Made by a program: the position numbers and the translations under genes. A stretch of DNA of 48,214 nt, taken from the NCBI GenBank assembly GCA_041859945.1, contig JBFLGC010000018.1:1-48214 (forward strand), given 5' to 3'. This DNA comes from Tetragenococcus sp041859945 (GTDB lineage Bacteria; Bacillota; Bacilli; Lactobacillales; Enterococcaceae). This document shows positions 7,847 through 14,922 of the stretch, one piece after another; the first letter of the stretch is position 1; every line of letters starts with the position of its first letter. The notes beneath the pieces were generated by a model that did not search any database, was not told the DNA's origin, and saw nothing but the letters and a program-made list of their open reading frames with translations.

Positions 7847-8179
7847 ACTATTGCTGGTTTAGAAAAATAACAATCCTAGGTATCAGAAAAGTGACTCTGC
7901 TCTAGTCGTCTGTTAGTCTGCTGTAATTACATTTTAAAAACCAGGATTCAGACTCGTAACTTTGCCAATTTTTTTTAAAATAAAAGTAAGCCTTATTAAA
8001 TGAAGCTAAGGCATGAAAAGGCTTGGCGCATAATATTTACCGATTAACACACTTAGTGGCTTATTTATTGGCTCAATGGGGAAAGATCATGCTAGCCATA
8101 TAACAATCAAGCTAGCAGATTTAGTTTCTATATCCTGAAAAAGTGGTGGTAAAAATCATTTCTGCAAAAAAATCTGCAA
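7847..8179. other. Gene-free stretch between glpK and the copper ATPase
   Basis: These 333 bases hold no ORF that I would call and no clear promoter. The repeated CTGCAAAAA near 8160-8180 is the only local repeat noticed. It reads as spacer between two convergent units. Confidence 0.5.
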
Positions 8180-8183
8180 AAAT

Positions 8184-8209
8184 AAAAAAGCTCGGATCGC
8201 TCCGAGCTT
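8184..8209 (-). terminator. Intrinsic terminator of the copper ATPase gene
   Basis: AAGCTCGGA (8188-8196), loop TCGC, and TCCGAGCTT (8201-8209) form a 9-bp perfect stem. On the minus strand it is followed by a T-run, the complement of AAAAAA before 8188. Confidence 0.88.
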
Positions 8210-8219
8210 AAATAAATTT

Positions 8220-10388
8220 TTAATCGATTTTTAACAACATTGCGTTGATGGCTACTACGACGGTACTTAGGGACATTAAAATGGCACCGACAGCGGGGCT
8301 TAAAATCAGGCCCCATGGTGCAAGGATCCCTGCAGCGAGAGGAATGGCGATGATATTATAACCTGCGCCCCACCATAGATTTTGAACCATTTTTCGTTGG
8401 GTGTTTTTAGCTAAAGATAAGAAATGGCGGATATCAGAAGGATCACTGTTAACTAAGATGACATCAGCTGAATCAATGGCCACATCGGTACCAGCACCGA
8501 TGGCCACACCCACTGTGGCACTGGCTAGACTTGGAGCATCATTGACACCATCGCCGACCATAAGGACACTTTCACCTTTTTTCTTAAAGTCTTTGATCAG
8601 TTTCGCCTTATCTTCCGGCTTCAACTCTGCATGGACATCTTTGATCCCTAATTGTCTACCAACACTTTCGGCAACTTTTTCATTATCACCAGTTAGCATA
8701 ACGGGACGAATATCTTCATTTTCTAAGTCTTGGATAAACGCTTTGGCCCCAGATTTTATTTGATCGCCTTGGGCAATAAAACCGATTGTTTGTTCATTTT
8801 CTAATAAAAAGCTAATCGAATTACCTTTTTCAGCGAAATCATCGACTAAGGTTTGATCATAGTCAATGTGTTGTTCACGTAAATAAGTGACATTTACGAT
8901 TTTTAATTTTTTCTTGTCAACTGTTCCTTCTAAACCGACACCTGGTAAATTTGAAACTGAATCAGTTGAAGGAAGCTTGATTTTTAGCTTTTTAGCTTCT
9001 TTTAAGATACCAACAGAAAGCGGATGACTCGAATTTTGTTCGAGAGCGGCCAAATAAGTCAGTACTTCTTTGGAAGAGTAGTTATCATTTAGTGAACGGT
9101 AATCATTAACAGCAAAGTTTCCTTCTGTCAAGGTACCTGTTTTATCCATAACGATCGTATCGATTTTTTTGGCAGCTTCAAGGGCATTGCGATCTTTGAT
9201 CAGAACCCCATTTTGAGCGCCTAAAGAAGTCGAACGTGCCGTAACTAGCGGAATCGCCAGTCCCAATGCATGAGGGCAGGCAATAATGAAGACGGTGACC
9301 ATGCGTTCTAAAGAAGTATTGAGGTCGCCGGCTACGATCTGCCAAATGATAAAAGCGAGAATACCAACTCCTAAAGCGATATAAAAGAGCCATTTAGCAA
9401 CTTTATCCGACAAAGATTCGACGCGTGATTTTTCATTTTGGGCGCTACTGACTAAGGCCATGACTTGAGAAAGATAGCCAGACTCACCGGTGCCTGTCAC
9501 TTCGATCGTGATGGTCCCTGAACCGTTGACTGAACCACCAATGACCGTATCGTTGGCACTTTTAGCAATTTCTTTGGATTCGCCAGTCACCATCGATTCA
9601 TTGATACTGGTTTCACCAGAGAGGATCGTACCATCTGTTGGTACTTTTTCACCTGCTTTGACAAGTAAATGCTGACCTGTTTGCACGTCTTGAAGATCGA
9701 CTTCTTTGGTATTGCCTGCTTCATCGACAACTAAAGCAGATCCAGGTAACAATTCCGCCATTTTTTCTAACGCATTGCCCGCATTACTGATGGCATTCAT
9801 TTCGATCCAATGTCCTAGTAGCATGATTACGATCAAAGTGGCCAGTTCCCAGAAGAAATCCATGATGTGCTGAGAACTATGGACTAAATTATTCATAATA
9901 AAAGCGTAGAGGCTATATAGATATGAAACGGAGATACCGAGTGAAATCAAGGTCATCATAGCGGGTTCTTTTTGCGAGAGTTCCATCTTAGCGCCTTGCA
10001 AAAAGGGCATGCCACCATAGAAAAATAAAATCGTAGCTAGGATCAAAACGACCCATTCTGAACCCGGAAATTCAAATTGGAAAGGGAGATCCAGCCCCAT
10101 CATTGGAGAGAGTAGGAGAATCGGGATCGCTAAGACCAAGGAAATCCAAAATTTCTGTTTTAAATTTCCCATATGCATCGAGTGGTCCATGCCGCCGTGC
10201 CCCATATCCATGTGGGAATGATCCATTTTTCCATGATCCATATTCATGTGGGAGTGGTCCATTTTTTCATGATCCATATCCATGTGAGAATGGTCCATCT
10301 TGCCGTGATCCATGTTCATATGCGCTTTTTCTTGCACATCGTGATGTTTGGCTTCGGATATCTTTGATTCATCTTGAGTTGATTTCAT
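8220..10388 (-). CDS. copB: Copper-translocating P1B-type ATPase, CopB-like (CPH type)
   Basis: The 722-aa heavy-metal ATPase has the phosphorylation site DKTGT with D415. Other marks are the TGE loop in MVTGESKEIA, the hinge GDGVNDAPSLASA and the intramembrane CPH at C371-P372-H373. CPH rather than CPC is the mark of CopB of Enterococcus hirae and relatives, which export Cu(I) or Ag(I). The N-terminus has no CXXC metal domain. It carries a 12-residue His/Met repeat (residues ~24-71) that probably binds copper. The start follows AAGGAGGAG. The gene stands alone, with no copY, copA or copZ nearby. A CopY-box-like palindrome overlaps its -35. Length and motifs are complete. Confidence 0.93.
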   Translation of the reverse strand: MKSTQDESKISEAKHHDVQEKAHMNMDHGKMDHSHMDMDHEKMDHSHMNMDHGKMDHSHMDMGHGGMDHSMHMGNLKQKFWISLVLAIPILLLSPMMGLDLPFQFEFPGSEWVVLILATILFFYGGMPFLQGAKMELSQKEPAMMTLISLGISVSYLYSLYAFIMNNLVHSSQHIMDFFWELATLIVIMLLGHWIEMNAISNAGNALEKMAELLPGSALVVDEAGNTKEVDLQDVQTGQHLLVKAGEKVPTDGTILSGETSINESMVTGESKEIAKSANDTVIGGSVNGSGTITIEVTGTGESGYLSQVMALVSSAQNEKSRVESLSDKVAKWLFYIALGVGILAFIIWQIVAGDLNTSLERMVTVFIIACPHALGLAIPLVTARSTSLGAQNGVLIKDRNALEAAKKIDTIVMDKTGTLTEGNFAVNDYRSLNDNYSSKEVLTYLAALEQNSSHPLSVGILKEAKKLKIKLPSTDSVSNLPGVGLEGTVDKKKLKIVNVTYLREQHIDYDQTLVDDFAEKGNSISFLLENEQTIGFIAQGDQIKSGAKAFIQDLENEDIRPVMLTGDNEKVAESVGRQLGIKDVHAELKPEDKAKLIKDFKKKGESVLMVGDGVNDAPSLASATVGVAIGAGTDVAIDSADVILVNSDPSDIRHFLSLAKNTQRKMVQNLWWGAGYNIIAIPLAAGILAPWGLILSPAVGAILMSLSTVVVAINAMLLKID
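10176..10319 (-). repeat. In-frame 36-nt tandem repeat encoding a His/Met-rich metal-binding tail
   Basis: About four copies of a 12-residue unit, M-[N/D]-M-D-H-[G/E]-K-M-D-H-S-H, run at residues ~24-71 of the copper ATPase. The last copy is degenerate. The unit number could vary by slippage or recombination without breaking the frame. Confidence 0.85.
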
Positions 10389-10427
10389 TGAAACTCCTCC
10401 TTGATTGATAAATTTCTTACTGACTTC

Positions 10428-10457
10428 AGTTTATCACGACTGTTTACTGTTGTAAAC
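10428..10457 (-). promoter_or_regulatory. Copper ATPase promoter with CopY-box-like operator
   Basis: On the minus strand, -35 TTTACA (10451-10456), 17 nt, then -10 TAAACT (10428-10433). The palindrome GTTTAC-TGTT-GTAAAC (10442-10457) overlaps the -35. It contains TACTGTTGTA, one base from the CopY box TACANNTGTA. Copper control is inferred. Confidence 0.6.
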
Positions 10458-10472
10458 GAAAAACCCTTACTT

Positions 10473-11813
10473 TCATAAACCATCCAAACCACCAGCCCCG
10501 CCATCGTGTCCACCGACTAAGTGACTACGAGCAATGCTACGGGCGCCGTCTAGTTTACTAGTCGCATGAACAATGGCCGTAAAGCCATATTTTTCGCGGA
10601 TCTTATCGATGACTTGGTCCAGATGGTCACGTTCGATCGCTTCCTCAGCATTTTCAAATAAGCTCAATTGTCGATTTTGAGTGTAAATCAATTTGGAGTA
10701 AGTGATACCGACATGGCGAATGGTCTGACCATTATAATATTTACGAAATAAATAAAGACAAGATTGCTTCAATTCCTTTGTGTCGTTAGTTGCTGTGATC
10801 TTCATTTGATGAGAGAAGCCACTATCTGCCTCACCATAAGCTGTGCCAATATAAAGATGGACACACTGGGTCAAACAACCGTGGCGACGGATCCGTGCCG
10901 CAACTTGTTCCGCCATTTCACCGACGACAAGTTCGATTTCTTGCCGATCGCTATAGTTTTTTGGTAATACTTGACTGTTTCCGTAAGACTTCTCGCGAAC
11001 AGGCGGGGATGTTTCGGCTAAAATCGTCCGATCGATCCCATTGGCATGGTAATAAAGTTGCTCTCCGATCACGCCAAAATGGTAGTGTAATTCATCCACA
11101 TCTGCGTGTGCCAATTGCTCGATCGTGTCGATCCCCATTTTATACAAGCGTTTTTGAGTACGTTTTCCAATGCCCCAAAATTCAGTGATCGGCGTAATCT
11201 TCCAGACCTTTTGGGAGATGTCTTGATACCGCCATTCCGTTTTGTAGCCGTGCTCTTTTTGATGTTTGGCCTCATTATCTAATGCTAATTTGGCAAGAAG
11301 GGGATTGTCACCGATACCGACAGAGACGATCAATCCCAGCTCGTCTTTGACTTCTTTTTGAATTTTTTCAGCGAGTAGCCAGCGCTTTTGACTACGAGAC
11401 AATTGTGGATCTGGGAAAAAAAGCTCTAGTGAAGCCGTCACGTCTAGGATCGATTCATCGATCGAATAAATCAACAGATCTTCTGTAGCGACATAGCGTT
11501 TGAATAGTTTATTGAGTCTCATATTTTCTTTGATATAAAGACTCATTCGCGGGGGAACTTTTTTCAGATCAGGATGATCTGGTAAATTATCCGCACGCGT
11601 CACATTGGAAATGTCCAAAACTTCTTTGGCTTTCGGTGAGGAAGCCAAAATTAGACCATTCCCAGTATTGTCACTATGACTCATCACGACCAACATCGTT
11701 TCCAGTGGATCCCAACCGTGTAAGGCACATTCGACGGTCGCATAAAAACTTTTCACATCGATGAATAAAATGTCTCGTAAAGGTTCTTGTGCATAATCAA
11801 AACCTGCCATCAT
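10473..11813 (-). CDS. Y-family DNA polymerase (UmuC/UvrX-like)
   Basis: This 446-aa translesion polymerase of the ImpB/MucB/SamB family would copy damaged templates. Catalytic acidic residues are visible: D19 in LFIDVKSFYATVE, and D119-E120 in YSIDESILDVT. A helix-hairpin-helix-like segment (TEFWGIGKRTQKRLYKMGI) and a little-finger domain follow. The start has AAAGGAG upstream. The promoter contains a DinR/LexA box, so expression should rise on DNA damage. The copper ATPase lies downstream on the same strand with an 84-nt gap and its own promoter. The C-terminal tail is glycine-rich (GGHDGGAGGLDGL). It is UmuC/UvrX-like rather than DinB, judged from the sequence between the motifs, so the subfamily is less certain than the family. 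Confidence 0.9.
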   Translation of the reverse strand: MMAGFDYAQEPLRDILFIDVKSFYATVECALHGWDPLETMLVVMSHSDNTGNGLILASSPKAKEVLDISNVTRADNLPDHPDLKKVPPRMSLYIKENMRLNKLFKRYVATEDLLIYSIDESILDVTASLELFFPDPQLSRSQKRWLLAEKIQKEVKDELGLIVSVGIGDNPLLAKLALDNEAKHQKEHGYKTEWRYQDISQKVWKITPITEFWGIGKRTQKRLYKMGIDTIEQLAHADVDELHYHFGVIGEQLYYHANGIDRTILAETSPPVREKSYGNSQVLPKNYSDRQEIELVVGEMAEQVAARIRRHGCLTQCVHLYIGTAYGEADSGFSHQMKITATNDTKELKQSCLYLFRKYYNGQTIRHVGITYSKLIYTQNRQLSLFENAEEAIERDHLDQVIDKIREKYGFTAIVHATSKLDGARSIARSHLVGGHDGGAGGLDGL

Positions 11814-11833
11814 AACCGAACTCCTTTTCTCCT

Positions 11834-11863
11834 ATTATACAAACGGACGTTCGAAAAAGTAAA
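11834..11863 (-). promoter_or_regulatory. SOS-controlled promoter (DinR/LexA box) of the Y-family polymerase
   Basis: On the minus strand, -35 TTTACT (11858-11863), 18 nt, then -10 TATAAT (11834-11839). The spacer holds CGAACGTCCGTTTG (11840-11853). It matches the Gram-positive DinR consensus CGAACRNRYGTTCG with one mismatch, so a bound repressor would block the promoter. Confidence 0.85.
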
Positions 11864-11902
11864 GGCGAACAGATAAAATTTCTTTAAAAAAATCATTTTA
11901 GT

Positions 11903-11930
11903 TTGACGATAGGCGCTTACATGTTACGAT
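11903..11930 (+). promoter_or_regulatory. Promoter of the baeRF-like gene
   Basis: TTGACG (11903-11908), 16 nt, then TACGAT (11925-11930). The start codon is about 30 nt beyond the expected start of transcription. Confidence 0.65.
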
Positions 11931-11967
11931 GGATATGTGAAGTAAAAATTTGTAGGAGGGAAAGTTT

Positions 11968-13077
11968 ATGGCAAAAGTTGAAAAAGAGTTGCTAGACCAG
12001 TTGACATCAGAAAAGATCCACGGACCATTTGTGACGATCATGCTCAATACCAATGTGGGACACCAAAATGTGGAAAAAGATCAATTGAAATTCAAAAATT
12101 TTGCAAAAGAATCGAAACGACGCTTTGAAAAACGTTACCCTGACAAGGAATGGCAAGTATTCCAAAAACAAATCGACACACTCTTGGGGGATGCTGATTT
12201 TTGGCGCAAAGCAACGAAAAGTGTGGCCTTCATTTTAACTCCCGAACAAACCTTTATTCATCGTTTGTCTATCGCAGTCGATGACCAATATTATGTGGGT
12301 GACACGCCATATTTACTGGCTGTCTTAAAAAATGCCCAATACAATTATCATTATTACCTGCTTGCTTTGAATCGAACTTCGATAAAGTTGTATCAAATGG
12401 ATAATAAAGAACTTACTGAGATGACGTTACCAGACGATGCCCCGACAGATATCAAAAAGGCGCTGGGTGAAGAGTTGACGGGCGGAAGTATCAATTCTAG
12501 ATCGGCGGGAAATAGCGATGCTGCGGCTTATCATGGTGTCAATGCCAAAGATGAAGAAGTGGAGATCGATTGGGTCAATTATTATCAAGCAGTTGATAAT
12601 TATTTGCGAAATGAATTTGAAAATGAAGCAAAATGGCCGATTTATCTGTTTGCTCTAGCAGAAAATCAAACGTTATTTAAAAAGATAAGCAAGAATCCTG
12701 ATTTTGACCCTACTATTGCTATTTCTGCTTCACCAGCCCAATTAACGCACAGTCAAATTGAGAAACGGACAGATGAGATCAACAAAGATTTGACTACAAA
12801 AGAGATCAGTACCTATCAAAAATTGATCGAACGGAAAAATTTCGATCTTTTGCCTGATATCAAACAAGCTGCATCAATAGGCAGGATCTCTCATCTATTC
12901 ATTGCTACTTCAAACTTAGCGCCTGGTTTTGGTGAAAGTCCAGAAGAAGAATATGATTGGCGCCAAGTCTTGAATACTTTAGCTGATGATGTTTTACACG
13001 CCGGTGGAGAAGTCCATGTTCTAGACCAAGAAGATGCACCCGGGCAAAAAAGTTTGATTGCTATCTTAAGATATTAA
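11968..13077 (+). CDS. baeRF-domain protein (eRF1-like family), function unknown
   Basis: The 369-aa cytosolic protein has no signal peptide or membrane helix. The N-terminus (LLDQLTSEKIHGPFVTIMLNT) and the central YYLLALNRTSIKLYQMDNKEL resemble the bacterial/archaeal eRF1-related (baeRF) proteins. Their C-terminal half looks like a release-factor or pelota-type domain; here it has the HLFIATSNLAPGFGESPEEE stretch and a GEVHVLD end. Such proteins have been proposed to act on stalled ribosomes, but no reaction has been assigned to this group to my knowledge. ATG 11968 follows TAGGAGGG. It is a single-gene unit with its own promoter and terminator, between SOS and cold-shock genes. The family call rests on remembered sequence patterns, so treat it as probable. 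Confidence 0.7.
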   Translation: MAKVEKELLDQLTSEKIHGPFVTIMLNTNVGHQNVEKDQLKFKNFAKESKRRFEKRYPDKEWQVFQKQIDTLLGDADFWRKATKSVAFILTPEQTFIHRLSIAVDDQYYVGDTPYLLAVLKNAQYNYHYYLLALNRTSIKLYQMDNKELTEMTLPDDAPTDIKKALGEELTGGSINSRSAGNSDAAAYHGVNAKDEEVEIDWVNYYQAVDNYLRNEFENEAKWPIYLFALAENQTLFKKISKNPDFDPTIAISASPAQLTHSQIEKRTDEINKDLTTKEISTYQKLIERKNFDLLPDIKQAASIGRISHLFIATSNLAPGFGESPEEEYDWRQVLNTLADDVLHAGGEVHVLDQEDAPGQKSLIAILRY

Positions 13078-13082
13078 AAAAG

Positions 13083-13109
13083 AGTCTCGCTTTTTTTAAA
13101 AGCGAGACT
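13083..13109 (+). terminator. Hairpin terminator after the baeRF-like gene
   Basis: AGTCTCGC (13083-13090) and GCGAGACT (13102-13109) pair, extended by TTT/AAA. The downstream T-run is weak. A second hairpin, AAAAGATC/GATCTTTT at 13118-13140, follows and may help. Confidence 0.7.
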
Positions 13110-13192
13110 TCCTTTGCAAAAGATCAAAAAAAGATCTTTTAAAAATAAAAAAGCGATTTCGTTAGAAAAGACTAGGTGATTCCTTTTTTTTG

Positions 13193-13201
13193 TGGTATAC
13201 T
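13193..13201 (+). promoter_or_regulatory. Extended -10 promoter of the cold-shock gene
   Basis: TGG-TATACT (13193-13201) is an extended -10. No good -35 is seen. It implies a leader of about 110 nt before the ATG at 13319, which suits temperature-responsive cold-shock mRNAs. Confidence 0.6.
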
Positions 13202-13318
13202 CAACTTGTAGTTTTTGTAACGGTAAATCTGGTAGTTTGTTTCATTATTCAACACCTTCCAATTTTCACCTTCACAAGTAATTGCAAATATGTGTATATA
13301 CACAAGGAGGATTTCCAC

Positions 13319-13519
13319 ATGGAAACAGGTACAGTAAAATGGTTCAACGCAGACAAAGGATATGGCTTCATCACAGCTGAAAACGGCAACGACGTATTCG
13401 TTCACTTCTCAGCTATCCAAGGTGACGGCTTCAAGACTTTAGAAGAAGGCCAATCTGTAACATTTGATATCGAAGAAGGTCAACGTGGCCCTCAAGCTAC
13501 AAATGTTAACAAAGCGTAA
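13319..13519 (+). CDS. Cold-shock protein, CspA family
   Basis: The 66-aa single cold-shock domain binds single-stranded RNA and DNA and melts RNA secondary structure. Both nucleic-acid binding motifs are present: RNP1-like KGYGFITAE and RNP2-like VFVHFSAIQ. Its length is exactly that of CspA/CspB/CspC proteins. ATG 13319 follows AAGGAGG, and the codon choice (GGC, GAA, AAC, GTA) looks like that of a highly expressed gene. A leader of about 110 nt and a strong terminator make it a single-gene unit. Which of the host's csp paralogues it is cannot be told from this window. Confidence 0.97.
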   Translation: METGTVKWFNADKGYGFITAENGNDVFVHFSAIQGDGFKTLEEGQSVTFDIEEGQRGPQATNVNKA

Positions 13520-13539
13520 TTTTCTGTATAAAAACAGTC

Positions 13540-13569
13540 AAGACGGAGCCTAAAGCTTCGTCTTTTTTT
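13540..13569 (+). terminator. Intrinsic terminator of the cold-shock gene
   Basis: AAGACGGAGC (13540-13549), loop CTAAA, and GCTTCGTCTT (13555-13564), followed by a T-run to 13569. Confidence 0.9.
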
Positions 13570-13740
13570 GTGTTTCAAAAAGTTTGGATATAAGCTGGTG
13601 AAAAAAAGTTTCTATGAATCATCATTAGGTTTCAAAAGCGGTGAGCAAGCAGTTCTCTTTCGGCCCTGACTTTAAGCAAACCAATCTCGTAGTGTAGCGG
13701 CTGATGTGGCCGTGAATTGTAACAACCAAGGACGATCGAA
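13570..13740. other. Spacer upstream of the arabinose operon
   Basis: No gene is seen. A lone AATTGTA, resembling one half of an AraR box, lies near 13714-13720 without a matching partner. Confidence 0.4.
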
Positions 13741-13756
13741 AGATATAAAAAAATAT

Positions 13757-13770
13757 TGAAACCGTTGACA
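13757..13770 (+). promoter_or_regulatory. cre site (CcpA operator) over the araR promoter
   Basis: TGAAACCGTTGACA matches the cre consensus TGWAANCGNTNWCA at all 14 positions. Its last six bases are the -35 hexamer, so CcpA/HPr-Ser-P binding should block the promoter when preferred sugars are present. Confidence 0.88.
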
Positions 13771-13792
13771 GATATAAAAAAAGCTTTATACT
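13765..13792 (+). promoter_or_regulatory. Sigma-A promoter of araR-araB-araD-araA
   Basis: A perfect -35, TTGACA (13765-13770), 16 nt, then TATACT (13787-13792). A 13-nt direct repeat, AGATATAAAAAAA, starts at 13741 and again at 13770, around the -35. Confidence 0.85.
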
Positions 13793-13795
13793 GTT

Positions 13796-13811
13796 AATTG
13801 TACGGACAACT
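13796..13811 (+). promoter_or_regulatory. AraR-type operator
   Basis: AATTGTACGGACAACT has the TTGTNCGNACAA core of AraR boxes and lies at the start of transcription. Binding of the araR product would repress its own operon until arabinose is present. Confidence 0.8.
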
Positions 13812-13829
13812 AGGCAAAGGAGGGATGAT

Positions 13830-14909
13830 TTGAAACCGAAATACGAACAACTTGCAGACAAGCTGCGTGACGATATTTTTTCGGGAGTTTATAAAAAGAA
13901 TGAAATGATCCCTTCTGAAAATACCTTGCAAGAAACCTATGCACTAAGTCGTTATACCGTGCGTCAAGCTATTGGAGTCTTGGTGGAGGAGGGCCTTTTG
14001 CGCAAAGAGCGAGGAGCTGGTACGTTTGTAGAAAAGCGCGCTTTAAAAAACTTACCTGCCAATAAGACGATCGGTGTGATCATGACGTATTTATCGGACT
14101 ACATTTTTCCTTCGATTTTGCGCGGCTTAGAAAAAGAATTGACCAAGCAAGGCTATTCGATCCTGTTAGGGACGACCAATAACGATCCGGTACAAGAAAA
14201 AGCTTGTTTAGAGCGGATGTTGGCCCAAAATGTAGCTGGTTTGATCATTGAACCAACTAAAAGCAATCAATACAATCCTAATCTCGCTTATTATAGTAGA
14301 CTGCGTGAGCGCGAGATCCCGATTTTAATGCTCAATGCCTATTATGAAGAATTAGAAGTCCCGCATATTTGTGTCAATGATACGAAATCAGGTTATTTGG
14401 CCACAAAATATCTTTTGGATCACGGACATACTCATATCCAGTTATTAACTAAAATCGATGACTTACAAGGAAAATATCGGATGAAGGGTTTTATCAAAGC
14501 GCTAGAGGCAGCAGGAAAAACCTTTGAGTCCACAGATATTTGGACCTATACGACGGAAACTAGAGAGGAAACGATAAAAAAGCTTGTGGATCATTTACTA
14601 AAAGCCGAAACGCAAGCAACGAGTGTGGTTGCCTATAACGATGAAGTGGCCATGCGTTTGATCGATCGTTTGGCCAAAGTTGGTGTGAGTGTTCCTTGTG
14701 ATCTGTCAATAGTCGGCAATGATGATTCCAATTTAAATCATAGCGGCTCTCTCAAATTAACGACTTTGACGCACCCTAAAGAAAAAATGGGACAGTTGGC
14801 TGGGAAAAAAATCATTCAAGCGATACAAAAACAAACGATTGATGATTATTATTTCGAGCCCGCGATTGTGGCAGGAAATTCAGTTGCTTGGTTAGAAAAA
14901 AATAGATAA
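13830..14909 (+). CDS. araR: Arabinose operon repressor AraR (GntR-LacI chimera)
   Basis: The 359-aa regulator has a GntR-type winged helix at residues ~1-70 (YEQLADKLRDDIFSGVY, LSRYTVRQAIGVLVEEGLL, ERGAGTFV). A LacI-type periplasmic-binding-like sensor domain follows (TIGVIMTYLSDYIFPSILRG onward), with the family's VAYNDEVAMRLIDRLAKVGVSVPCDLSIVGNDD block. This architecture is the one known for AraR, whose inducer is L-arabinose. TTG 13830 is used because AAAGGAGGG (13816-13824) precedes it; the ATG just upstream is out of frame and closes at once. The gene is first in its operon and probably represses it through the box at 13796. Confidence 0.93.
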   Translation: MKPKYEQLADKLRDDIFSGVYKKNEMIPSENTLQETYALSRYTVRQAIGVLVEEGLLRKERGAGTFVEKRALKNLPANKTIGVIMTYLSDYIFPSILRGLEKELTKQGYSILLGTTNNDPVQEKACLERMLAQNVAGLIIEPTKSNQYNPNLAYYSRLREREIPILMLNAYYEELEVPHICVNDTKSGYLATKYLLDHGHTHIQLLTKIDDLQGKYRMKGFIKALEAAGKTFESTDIWTYTTETREETIKKLVDHLLKAETQATSVVAYNDEVAMRLIDRLAKVGVSVPCDLSIVGNDDSNLNHSGSLKLTTLTHPKEKMGQLAGKKIIQAIQKQTIDDYYFEPAIVAGNSVAWLEKNR

Positions 14910-14922
14910 AGGAGACAGGAAG

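Noticed and set aside
13741..13782. Direct repeat AGATATAAAAAAA as a separate regulator site
   Set aside because: It is AT-rich and overlaps the cre and the promoter. No protein known to me reads it, so it is only noted with the promoter.
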